Of a DNA stretch of 23,305 nt, positions 12,076 through 19,913 are shown piece after piece; position 1 is the first letter of the stretch, and the number at the start of each line of letters is the position of its first letter. This stretch comes from CAZNYN01 sp964577295 (GTDB lineage Bacteria; Synergistota; Synergistia; Synergistales; Synergistaceae). The translations under genes and the position numbers were made by a program. The stretch covers positions 1 to 23,305 of the forward strand of contig CAZNYN010000029.1 in the NCBI GenBank assembly GCA_964577295.1, in the 5' to 3' direction. The notes beneath the pieces are model-generated. The model was not told where the DNA came from, ran no database searches, and saw only the letters and a list, made by a program, of their open reading frames with translations.

Positions 12076-14023
12076 CGGAACGCACCTCCCTGCTTATTGA
12101 AAGTATTACATCCGCATCTATTACAAGGCTCATGCTTCCGTCTCCCAGTGTTGTGCAGCCCGATATTCCTATCTGCTCGATTTTCAGTCTGTGGAGAAGT
12201 TCTGGAAGCGGTTTGATTACGGTGCTGTACTGCCCCATGAGTTTGTCCGCATATATGGCGACTGCGCTTGTTTCTCCTTCGACAACGGCTATGATGCCTC
12301 GTTCAAATGCTTTGCTGCTTTTCGGAAGGCCGTAGAGAAGGTCGAGCCTCACAAGAGGTATGGCAAATCCGTCAAATAGGAGCTTTTCTGTGCCGTCGGG
12401 AGAGGTTATCAGTTCTTTCTCGTCAGGGACGACGATTCTGTATACATCGGGAGAGGGCAGCATGAAGGTTGTCCCCGATGCCTCGAGCCCTATGCAGTCC
12501 ATTATGGCGAGAGTCTGGGGGATGTGTATGAAGAAGTTTGAGCCCCGTCCTTCTTCGCTGTCCAGAGTTACAGTGCCGCGCATTTTTTCGACGGCTGCCC
12601 TGACAGCGTCGAGCCCCACTCCGCGTCCCGAGCATTCGTCAACTTTGTCGCTGGTGGTTACCCCGGGCATCATGATCAGCGAGAGGATGTCGCTTTGCGT
12701 GTATGTCTCTTTGACGGCTATGCCTTTTTTGCGTGCGGCTTCTATGGCTTTTTCCGCAGATATTCCTCTTCCGTCGTCGGATACTGTTATCACAATGCCG
12801 CTGCCGGTGTTTTTTGCGGAGAGGGTGACTTTGCCGCAGGGATCTTTTCCCGCCGCTGTGCGCTCCTCTCTGCTCTCTATTCCGTGAGTTACGGCATTTC
12901 TGACGATGTGAGCCAATGTGTCGCTTATGGTGTCTATGATGCTTTTGTCTACTTCGGTTTCTGTTCCGTATGATTCAAAGGCCACTTCTTTATTTAGTTT
13001 TTTGGCTGTATCGTGTACTACTTTGTGCATTTTCTGAAAAAAATTTGAGAGGGGCACCATTCTTATGGACATGATTACGCCCCTAAGCTCGTCCGTCAGT
13101 TTTTTAAGGCGCGCTTCGGCGGCACGCGCCTGTTCCGTTACATCGGGACATGCGCAGAGTGTGCTTTCCGCGATGGCTTCGGCTATTACAAGTTCGCTTG
13201 TGAGGTTCTGAAGCCTGTCGAGCTTTGAAAGGTGTACATTTATGATATTTTCGCTGCTCTTTGCCGATTTTTTCTCGTTCTGTGCCGTCTGCGCAGCCGG
13301 AGGCGGCGTGCTTTGGCTCGTTTCCTTCTCTTCGGTGCGCTCTGTTTCTTCTGGCGGTCTGACTTCTTCCGTCCTGTCGATATAGAGGAGGTCGGAGAGT
13401 TTTTCCTTTACGGCAGGCAGATAGGAAGCCGGGAATGTCACTACAAAGCCTTTTTTCCTTATCAGAGAACATGCCTCTGTGTCGTTTTCCAGATCTGACG
13501 GCTCGGACACAAGCTCTTTGCACACTGTCTGAAGCTGTGTAACGATTATATAGGCGCGCACATTTTCCATGATGCAGGACGGATCCAGATATATGCGGAC
13601 GGAGGATGTGGGCGCGCATTTGTCCGATATGTATTTTTTTATTCTCCCTGTAAGAGAGTCAAACTTTTCGCTCGGGGCGGCATCCGCTTCTTTTTCAAGG
13701 TCGGAGCGAAATTCTTCCACAAGGGAGAAGAGCAGGTCGAAGAGTTCGCTCTCTCTGCCGTCCTGCACGGAGTTGTTGTCCCTGATTTTAGAGAAGAGAT
13801 CCTCCGCCTTGTGAGCAAGCTTTGAGATTGTGTTGTACCCCATTGTCGCAGCTGTGCCCTTTATTGTGTGCATTATGCGGAATATTGTGCTTATCTCTTC
13901 TGCCGGCAGCCTCTCCGTTTTTTCGTTTGCAAGGAGTATGCTGTCCAGCTCATCAAGGTATTTTGTCGTTTCAAATATGAAGAGCTCCGTAAACTGCTCC
14001 GAGAATTTTTCGGTCTTTATCAT
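12065..14023 (-). CDS. cheA: CheA chemotaxis histidine kinase
   Basis: This 652-residue kinase has the full CheA domain order. P1 (Hpt) carries phosphorylatable H52 in MHTIKGTAAT. A P2-like response-regulator-binding region covers about 140-215, and a Pro/Thr/Glu-rich linker about 220-258. P3 dimerisation is about 260-335, and P4 ATP-binding includes the N box HIVRNAVTHGIE (372-383), the G1 DDGRG (416-420), the F-box region PGVTTSD (453-459) and the G2 GRGVGLD (466-472). The P5 CheW-like domain runs from about 500 to the end. All catalytic motifs look intact. It phosphorylates CheY and CheB in response to receptor signals. The ATG has an AGGTGA ribosome-binding site; the gene is 42 bp downstream of the MCP gene. 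Confidence 0.95.
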   Translation of the reverse strand: MIKTEKFSEQFTELFIFETTKYLDELDSILLANEKTERLPAEEISTIFRIMHTIKGTAATMGYNTISKLAHKAEDLFSKIRDNNSVQDGRESELFDLLFSLVEEFRSDLEKEADAAPSEKFDSLTGRIKKYISDKCAPTSSVRIYLDPSCIMENVRAYIIVTQLQTVCKELVSEPSDLENDTEACSLIRKKGFVVTFPASYLPAVKEKLSDLLYIDRTEEVRPPEETERTEEKETSQSTPPPAAQTAQNEKKSAKSSENIINVHLSKLDRLQNLTSELVIAEAIAESTLCACPDVTEQARAAEARLKKLTDELRGVIMSIRMVPLSNFFQKMHKVVHDTAKKLNKEVAFESYGTETEVDKSIIDTISDTLAHIVRNAVTHGIESREERTAAGKDPCGKVTLSAKNTGSGIVITVSDDGRGISAEKAIEAARKKGIAVKETYTQSDILSLIMMPGVTTSDKVDECSGRGVGLDAVRAAVEKMRGTVTLDSEEGRGSNFFIHIPQTLAIMDCIGLEASGTTFMLPSPDVYRIVVPDEKELITSPDGTEKLLFDGFAIPLVRLDLLYGLPKSSKAFERGIIAVVEGETSAVAIYADKLMGQYSTVIKPLPELLHRLKIEQIGISGCTTLGDGSMSLVIDADVILSISREVRSVAG

Positions 14024-14065
14024 ACAATCACCTGCTTTCGCAGAAATGAGCCGTCTTTCCGCCTT

Positions 14066-15799
14066 TTAAGCGAATTTTTTGACAAGCTCCATCATCGACG
14101 TAGCCTGAGCCGCAATTTCTTCGGATGCCGCCGCAGTTTCCTCTGCGCTTGCAGAGTTTGCCTGCACTATGGAGGATAGCTGCTCTATGCTTGCGAGAGC
14201 CTGCTGTACCGCAGCCGCGTCGGATTCCATGGCATCTGTGATTTTGACGACGCTGCGCTTTACATTTTCTGCTTTGACAACCATTGAGTGGAGCACTCCT
14301 TCAGCCATGTTGGCGGTGTCCGCGCCTTCTTTGATTGCGGCGATGGTCTGTTCTATAAGGAGCGCTGTGGACTGAGCGGATTTCGCGCTCTGAGCCGCCA
14401 AGGCTCTTACTTCGTCCGCCACGACTCCGAAGCTGGCCCCGTACTGTTCTGCCCTCGCCGCTTCCACAGAGGCGTTGAGCGCGAGTATGTTTGTCTGGAA
14501 CGCAATGTTGTCGATCGTCTTCACTATTTTGTATATGTCAGAGGAGAATCTGTTGAGGTCTTTCATTGTCTGAGTGAGTTTTATCATAGACTCGTTGCCT
14601 GTGTTTATGACTTCCGTCATCTCAACCGCCGACGTTTTGACTTTTTCCGCGTTTTCGGCCGTCTCATTGACGCGCGATGTGACTTCGTTGACATTCGCCG
14701 TGAGTTCTTCTATCGTACTTGCCTGCTCCGTAGCGCCTTCCGAGAGAGACTGGGAGCTCATCGCTATCTGTTCCGAACCGTTTGAGACTTCGTAAGCGGC
14801 ATTGTTTATCTCCGCAAAGCTTTCTTTATAGGATGATATTATGAGCCTCAGAGAGTCTCTTATCGTTACAAAATCGCCCGTGAAATTATCGCTGACATGC
14901 TGATTCAGATTGCCCTTTGAAAGTTCCGAGAGGACAAACTCCAGCTCTTTGATGTATCCGCTGAATTTGCTCTGCATGATATTCGCCGCTTTGACAAGCT
15001 GACCGACTTCGGATGTGTCCTCATTCAGTGATATTCTTGTATGGAGGTCTCCGTCGGATATCTGACCGAAATGTTTTTCCACCTGCTGCATCGGGACTAT
15101 TATTCTTTTTCTTATTATGATGTAAACGGCAAGAATCATTATGAGCAGAGCGCCAAGAATAGCCATTTCCATGAGCAGGAATCTGTTCATGTCGCTCTGC
15201 TCCTTGGTTATATCTTCCATCGCTCTGCCTATGATTGTATTCTGGAGTGTTTCTATGAGTTCGAGCAGTTTCTCACCGTCTTCCGTGTAGTCTGAGCGGA
15301 TGAGCATTTGGCCTATTTCTCTTGTTACGATGTCATAGGAGATTTGGTCGAGGATTCTTCCGTTTGCCGTTATGATGTCCGAGTTTGTCCTATCTTCGAC
15401 AGACAGAGCCTCTTCCTGTTTTTTCGTTATGCGCGCTTTGAGAACCGTTATCTCGTCCATGATACGCTCTTCGGATGGCGTGAGTCCGAGCACCCTCATC
15501 TCTTTTATGACGATGTCTCTCTCGCTCTGCCCCTTAGTCGTCTTCCACTGGTCATAGTAACGGCGGTCAAGAGTTACCGCATATAGCTGAACTCTGTTCC
15601 TCTGTTCATATGTTACAGCTATAAGTTTTCTCATGGAGCTTCTGAACAGTGTTACGTTGGAGACAGTGGCGGTGACATTTTTAAACTGTTTTATGCATTC
15701 TAATGCGCCGATAATACCCATAACAACAAGCGCAAACGTTATTATTGTGCACAATATCATTATTGTCGATGCTTTTATTCTCTTTGTTGTTTTGTCCAC
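14066..15799 (-). CDS. Methyl-accepting chemotaxis protein
   Basis: This 577-residue receptor has TM1 (about 11-33), an extracytoplasmic four-helix-bundle-like sensor (about 40-205), TM2 (about 207-230), HAMP (about 231-285) and a long cytoplasmic signalling coiled coil. The hairpin tip IDNIAFQTNILALNASVEAA (429-448) through GVVADEVRALA (458-468) is canonical and contacts CheA and CheW. A Glu/Gln-rich methylation region (EGATEQASTIEELTA, 354-368) suits modification by CheR, CheB and CheD. The protein ends without a CheR-tethering pentapeptide. The start is a GTG with GGAGG 8 nt upstream. The ligand is unknown; it is the only receptor in the operon. Confidence 0.93.
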   Translation of the reverse strand: MDKTTKRIKASTIMILCTIITFALVVMGIIGALECIKQFKNVTATVSNVTLFRSSMRKLIAVTYEQRNRVQLYAVTLDRRYYDQWKTTKGQSERDIVIKEMRVLGLTPSEERIMDEITVLKARITKKQEEALSVEDRTNSDIITANGRILDQISYDIVTREIGQMLIRSDYTEDGEKLLELIETLQNTIIGRAMEDITKEQSDMNRFLLMEMAILGALLIMILAVYIIIRKRIIVPMQQVEKHFGQISDGDLHTRISLNEDTSEVGQLVKAANIMQSKFSGYIKELEFVLSELSKGNLNQHVSDNFTGDFVTIRDSLRLIISSYKESFAEINNAAYEVSNGSEQIAMSSQSLSEGATEQASTIEELTANVNEVTSRVNETAENAEKVKTSAVEMTEVINTGNESMIKLTQTMKDLNRFSSDIYKIVKTIDNIAFQTNILALNASVEAARAEQYGASFGVVADEVRALAAQSAKSAQSTALLIEQTIAAIKEGADTANMAEGVLHSMVVKAENVKRSVVKITDAMESDAAAVQQALASIEQLSSIVQANSASAEETAAASEEIAAQATSMMELVKKFA

Positions 15800-15829
15800 T
15801 TTTCAAACCTCCGCAGCTTTTGCAAAATT

Positions 15830-15923
15830 TTAAGGAAACACTGATTGAATCAATTATTACAGAACATCACCAACGTACCGTCCGCTGATTTCGACTCTCT
15901 GGCCGTAATCAGCGGTTCCTTAG
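15830..15923 (+). mobile_element. MITE-like element, copy 2 (94 bp) inside the chemotaxis operon
   Basis: The ends are TTAAGGAAACACTGATT (from 15830, first base T) and, on the other strand from 15922, TAAGGAACCGCTGATT, identical at 14 of 16 over the shared core. Positions 15830-15890 match the reverse complement of 239-299 at 59 of 61. A CCGCTGATT/AATCAGCGG hairpin (15882-15890, 15907-15915) encloses 16 nt, where copy 1 has about 160 nt of unrelated interior. Flanking TTAA (left) and TTAG (right) could be a decayed 4-bp target duplication. It has no coding capacity and fills nearly all the gap between cheW copy 2 and the MCP gene. Confidence 0.65.
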
Positions 15924-15925
15924 AT

Positions 15926-16393
15926 TTATAGTTCAGGTTCGCAGCAATCTTTCTTATTTATGTAAAACATTCCGATATCCGGAATGAGTATGTTCCTGCT
16001 CCCTATATGAAAGAGGCGGAAGCTGTCCATCACTCTCTCTTTGCATAAGGTTTCGTCAATCTTGATGATATCGCCGGGACGATCGGCAAGACAGCCCGAT
16101 TTTACCCCGTTTGAGTCTTTTACGAATATGACGCAGGATGTCTCTGTGAGCTCTGCTTTTTCGCCGAGCAGTCTTGCCGACATGTCCTCCACAGTGTAGG
16201 GTAAGCCTTTATGCTCCATAACTCCTGCTATGAGCCCCGATTTATCCGGCAGGGGCATTAGGGCTTTTAAGCCTGTGATTTCCGATACTATGCTTGTCGG
16301 GACGGCGTATTCCTGTCCCTTGCAGAAAAATGTTATAAAGGCTTCTTTTTTTTCTAAATCAACGATTTGTTTTTCTTTGTCAAAAAATCCCAT
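15926..16393 (-). CDS. CheW-domain coupling protein (copy 2)
   Basis: This 155-residue protein has the CheW fold after a short charged N-terminal extension: AFITFFCKGQEYAVPTSIVSEITGL (18-42), PDKSGLIAGVMEHKGLPYTVEDMS (about 49-72) and a C-terminal DIGMFYIN. It diverges from copy 1: the usual LRG turn reads EHKG. It may bind a different receptor subset or serve as a specialised scaffold. Its stop codon lies 2 nt before the MITE-like element, and the start is 14 bp after cheD. Confidence 0.82.
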   Translation of the reverse strand: MGFFDKEKQIVDLEKKEAFITFFCKGQEYAVPTSIVSEITGLKALMPLPDKSGLIAGVMEHKGLPYTVEDMSARLLGEKAELTETSCVIFVKDSNGVKSGCLADRPGDIIKIDETLCKERVMDSFRLFHIGSRNILIPDIGMFYINKKDCCEPEL

Positions 16394-16407
16394 CTCTCAC
16401 ACCTTCC

Positions 16408-16893
16408 TTAAAATATTTTTTCTGGGTTTCTGGGTGATTTCACCTTCATTTTTCCGCTGTCGGGGTAAAATCTGACAGAGCGTCCGTAATCCTTTCCCGT
16501 ATCTTCCGCCATTATCGGAATGCCGAGCCTCGTAAGTTCGTCTTTGACAACCTTTACATTTCTGCTGCCGATGCTCCCTATTTCCGAAGTCTGCTGAAAT
16601 TTATATATGGAAGCTCCTCCCGCTATTTTGGCATATAGGGTGCTTCGTCTCGCTCCGAGCTTTTCCATTTCCGCTAGTAAGAGGGTGACACCTTGGTCGG
16701 CGTACTTCGCGGGACTGCCTCTCCTGGGAATATCCGGGGTCACAGGCAGAAGCAGGTGCACCACTCCCGCGAGCGAGGAAGTCCTGTCATAGAGGCATAC
16801 CGCAACGCATGAACCCAAAGCGCTGCACACCAAGACGTCGGGAGCTCTGCCCGTCCTGCACTCCGCTATCCCCACATAGATATTGCCGCTCAT
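16408..16893 (-). CDS. cheD: CheD receptor glutamine deamidase
   Basis: CheD deamidates receptor glutamines and, with CheC, takes part in adaptation. The catalytic Cys is C29 in ALGSCVAVCLYD and the His is H46 in VVHLLLP. The Thr that completes the triad in studied CheD proteins aligns with C23 here, a notable substitution. ATG at 16893 is chosen rather than an upstream start: it begins MSGNIYVGIAE, like the family, and forms the four-base ATGA overlap with the cheC stop. The length is then 161 residues, normal for CheD. Confidence 0.9.
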   Translation of the reverse strand: MSGNIYVGIAECRTGRAPDVLVCSALGSCVAVCLYDRTSSLAGVVHLLLPVTPDIPRRGSPAKYADQGVTLLLAEMEKLGARRSTLYAKIAGGASIYKFQQTSEIGSIGSRNVKVVKDELTRLGIPIMAEDTGKDYGRSVRFYPDSGKMKVKSPRNPEKIF

Positions 16894-17516
16894 GCCGAAA
16901 CTCCCAGCTTCCGCATCACTGCCGCGACGGAACGTTCGTCCGGCATGAGGAGAACCGTACCGCCGCACTTGCCTCCCTCTTCGCAAAAGCTGTTTTTGAC
17001 ATATATTATTCCCGCATCCTCTGCGGCGAATCTTGCAAGAGGAAGTGTCAATATGGAACCGAGCATGTCATAAGCGATAATCGGAACGGATATTTTTGCG
17101 TCAAGCCCCGTAAATTCGCACAGAGCATCTACATAGGCGCTGCACATTATGTTCCCCAGCTCCGCGAGAGCAGAGTCGCGCATGGCATCCTCTCCGAAAG
17201 TCTCCGCGCACATAGGCCCCGCCCCTATTTTTTCCAATATTGCGGATGCAAACTCCGGTTCGGCAAGGAATACAAAAAGTCCCTCTATGTCTCCCTGAAG
17301 TTCGAGCAGCACCGATACTGTCAATTGCTCCATGTCTCCCAGTCTGTCGGGAAGAGCGTCGTAGCCGACAAATTCCATGTCGGGCACTGTTATGTGAAAG
17401 TCTGCACAGGCAAAGTTTGAAAGAGAAGTTATCAGGTGTCCGCAGGCTATGTTGCCAATTTCACACATTACATCCGAAGATGTTATATTCGCATTGTCCG
17501 TCTTGATAGGATACAT
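16890..17516 (-). CDS. cheC: CheC-type CheY-P phosphatase
   Basis: The protein has two intact CheC active-site signatures. Both follow the family pattern acidic/Ser-x3-E-x2-N-x22-P: D-VMC-E-IG-N with P 23 residues on, and S-ALA-E-LG-N with P 23 residues on. CheC dephosphorylates CheY-P and binds CheD, so the overlapping cheC-cheD pair makes functional sense. ATG at 17516 (MYPIKTDNAN) is preferred to a TTG at 17543 inside cheY; it lies 4 nt after the cheY stop, giving 208 residues. The two-site form is typical of Gram-positive and Thermotoga CheC. Confidence 0.9.
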   Translation of the reverse strand: MYPIKTDNANITSSDVMCEIGNIACGHLITSLSNFACADFHITVPDMEFVGYDALPDRLGDMEQLTVSVLLELQGDIEGLFVFLAEPEFASAILEKIGAGPMCAETFGEDAMRDSALAELGNIMCSAYVDALCEFTGLDAKISVPIIAYDMLGSILTLPLARFAAEDAGIIYVKNSFCEEGGKCGGTVLLMPDERSVAAVMRKLGVSA

Positions 17517-17520
17517 AGCT

Positions 17521-17880
17521 TTAGCCCAGCACGCTTTTGACAACTTTTAGCATATTCTCCGGCTTGAACGGCTTCACAATATAATCCGCCGCACCGTCAC
17601 GCACGGCTTTAATTATCTGTTTTTCCTGCCCTATAGCGGAGCACATGATGACCTTCGCGGCAGGGTTGATGTTCTTAATCTGCCTCAGTGTCTCTATGCC
17701 GTCCTGCCTCGGCATCGTAATATCGAGTATTGTCAAGTCGGGACGTTCGCTTGCGTACATCTCCACCGCAGTGTCCCCGTCGTCGGCCTCGCATGTATCT
17801 GTCCAGCCTCCGCTTTCGAGTATCCCCTTAATAACGCTGCGCATAAAAACCGCATCGTCGACAATCATTATCTTAGCCAC
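17521..17880 (-). CDS. cheY: CheY chemotaxis response regulator
   Basis: This 119-residue single-receiver protein has all key residues: D8/D9 (VDD), phosphoacceptor D53 (ILDITMP), S81 in the Thr/Ser switch position (MCSAIGQ) and K103 (VKPF). CheA-P phosphorylates it, and CheY-P binds the motility motor or another output. GTG at 17880 is chosen because AGAGGTGG lies 6 nt upstream and the protein then begins VAKIMIVDD, as in the family; an ATG 21 nt further up has no good site. The CSAIGQE stretch is of the CheY type of Gram-positive and Thermotoga systems, which fits the companion CheC. Confidence 0.93.
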   Translation of the reverse strand: MAKIMIVDDAVFMRSVIKGILESGGWTDTCEADDGDTAVEMYASERPDLTILDITMPRQDGIETLRQIKNINPAAKVIMCSAIGQEKQIIKAVRDGAADYIVKPFKPENMLKVVKSVLG

Positions 17881-17910
17881 ACCAAACCACCTCTGTTTCA
17901 TATTTTAAAA

Positions 17911-19896
17911 TCAGCCTATCATTGTGATAATCCCTATCGCATACTGCTTGGAATCCTCTCTCTCTCTGACTTGGCGAATCCTCTTTCTGAGTTTTACATA
18001 ATTTCCGTTTACATCCTTAACCCTGAATTCCAGCGTCTCGCAGTCAAGACCGCTCTCCATCATCATCAGATGCTTCATATATTCATACCTGTCGTCCGCG
18101 TGTATCGACTCCAGAGAATCCTGCATCAGATCCCGAATAGAAGCGTTGGAATAGCAGCATGGGAATTCCGGCAGAGGGCCGCTGTATTTAAGAGCCCCCG
18201 ATGATAGATCCGCGACAAAGAATATTTCGTCGGGAGAGTCAAAAAGTTTTATAAACTGGCTCGGGACAATTCCCCACTCAAAAAATATGTCCGTAGGCTC
18301 GCTTGCCGACTTTGCGCGGTAAAGTTTCTCCTCCGCTTTGTCCGAAGAATTTTTTTCCTTCTCCGAAGATGCGGCGGTCAGCGGTATGGCACCCTGATCT
18401 GCCTGCTCTTTGAATACAAGCAGAACTTTGTGTCTTTGGCTGTCCTGAGCATCCACTCTGGCATACGTCACATGGTAGGAAACATAGCTGTTTGTCTCTT
18501 CCGAAAAGATGGGATATGTTCCGGATTCCTCGATATTTTTGCCGCGCATGACTGCCGCGCAGTGAGCCTTTACATGTTTTTTTATCTTTTCTCTGTAGTC
18601 GGGATGGACATAATTATCGGCAAAGAGGGTGAATCCCTCCCTGTATGAGATATTCTTGGGAATTTTTTTAAAGATATCCCACGACGGATATATGAAGGAA
18701 AATGAGTCAGAGTCGAAATCTATCTCCGCCACTATAGCGTCCATAATTCTCAGGGCGGTCAGATATTTGTAGTAGTCTATGTTGTCATCGCCGAAGCCGA
18801 AAGATAAATCACAGCACGGCTCTCTGCCTGCGCGGAGCTTTTTGCCGCTATAGTCCTCTGCCAGAGCTTTGAGCCTCGGCGCGGCGTTCCTAAGACAGTG
18901 CAGCATCTCTTCCGAGAAAGCCCCGCACTCACCGCCCTCTATCATTGCAAGGGCTTTCTCATGGCTGAACGCGTCTTTGTAAACCCTCTTTGTCGTAAGA
19001 GCATCATAGACATCGACAACGCCCGTCACCTGAGCACAGAGAGGAATCTGTTCCGCGCAGAGCCCATCCGGGTAGCCGCGTCCGTCCCACCTCTCGTGAT
19101 GGTGGCGCGCTATATCGTAGGCGAAGCGCAGATATTCATCCTTATGAGTGCGCGCGAACTGATTTACAATCTTGCTTCCCTCAAGGGCGTGAGTCTTCAT
19201 CACTGCAAATTCTTCGTCGGTAAGCTTTCCCGGTTTATTGAGAATAGCATCCGGTATGACTATCTTGCCTATGTCGTGGAGTACGGATGCGCTTGAAATC
19301 ATCTCTATCACTTTTTCGGAGAGGTTATAGCTGCCGTTTATCTTTGCAAGCTCCTCCAGCATTATCTGAGTAAATTTTCTGGTGCGCAGAATGTGCTCTC
19401 CCGACTCGAGGCTTCTGTACTCTATTATCGAAGAGAGTGTGTCCACCATGCCGGAATATGAGAGACGAAGGCGTCTTGTAAGGTCGGAAGCCAGCTCCTC
19501 CAGCTTGCTTGTGTGGCGTGCGGAATTGACGACGTTACGCACTCGCTTTGTCAGAATACCTGCCTTGAAAGGCTTGCTTATTATGTCGGAAGCTCCCAGC
19601 TCCAGCAGACGTTCCTCATTATTGGCGCTGTTTTCGGAAGTTATTATCACAACGGGGGCGAATTCCAGCAGTCCTTCCTTCGACATCTCGGCAATTACTC
19701 CGAAACCGTCAAGCTCGGGCATCACCACGTCGAGCAGAATTACAGATATATCGGCGGCATTCCGCCTTATATATTCCAGAGCTTCGACGCCGTTTGAGGC
19801 TTCGGCGATGAAATAGTCGGAAGAAAAAATCTCCTTCAAAAGTGCGCGGTTCAAAGCCGAATCGTCAACTATAAGTATTGTTCCGTTCTTTTCCAT
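17911..19896 (-). CDS. Receiver-HD-GYP protein with C-terminal PAS-like domains (probable cyclic-di-GMP phosphodiesterase)
   Basis: This 661-residue protein has an N-terminal receiver with D11/D12, phosphoacceptor D56 (LLDVVMP) and K108 (SKPF). A coiled-coil-like linker (about 120-150) leads to an HD-GYP domain: H168, HDIGK (207-211), H236 (KTHALEG), HHHERWDGRGYP (265-276) and DVYDAL (295-300). All metal and signature positions are present, so hydrolysis of cyclic-di-GMP is likely. The C-terminal half (about 350-661) contains two PAS-like segments, each with an H-x-D(D)-(R/Y)-type turn (VHPDYREKI and IHADDRYEY) and PAS-like end strands. An extra sensor after HD-GYP is unusual. GGGAGG precedes the ATG. 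It sits between cheB and cheY in the operon, so CheA may phosphorylate it. Confidence 0.9.
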   Translation of the reverse strand: MEKNGTILIVDDSALNRALLKEIFSSDYFIAEASNGVEALEYIRRNAADISVILLDVVMPELDGFGVIAEMSKEGLLEFAPVVIITSENSANNEERLLELGASDIISKPFKAGILTKRVRNVVNSARHTSKLEELASDLTRRLRLSYSGMVDTLSSIIEYRSLESGEHILRTRKFTQIMLEELAKINGSYNLSEKVIEMISSASVLHDIGKIVIPDAILNKPGKLTDEEFAVMKTHALEGSKIVNQFARTHKDEYLRFAYDIARHHHERWDGRGYPDGLCAEQIPLCAQVTGVVDVYDALTTKRVYKDAFSHEKALAMIEGGECGAFSEEMLHCLRNAAPRLKALAEDYSGKKLRAGREPCCDLSFGFGDDNIDYYKYLTALRIMDAIVAEIDFDSDSFSFIYPSWDIFKKIPKNISYREGFTLFADNYVHPDYREKIKKHVKAHCAAVMRGKNIEESGTYPIFSEETNSYVSYHVTYARVDAQDSQRHKVLLVFKEQADQGAIPLTAASSEKEKNSSDKAEEKLYRAKSASEPTDIFFEWGIVPSQFIKLFDSPDEIFFVADLSSGALKYSGPLPEFPCCYSNASIRDLMQDSLESIHADDRYEYMKHLMMMESGLDCETLEFRVKDVNGNYVKLRKRIRQVREREDSKQYAIGIITMIG

Positions 19897-19913
19897 CCTT
19901 TGCCTCCCGTCCC

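Noticed and set aside
239..15890. Inverted 61-bp repeats flanking about 15.5 kb, as ends of a large composite transposon
   Set aside because: No transposase or cargo signature lies between them; the genes are housekeeping and metabolic operons, and each repeat is part of its own small complete element with two ends.
15800..15925. A promoter or separate regulatory region for the MCP-cheA-cheW genes
   Set aside because: Almost all of the gap is the MITE-like element; no convincing -35/-10 pair on the minus strand was found in the remainder.
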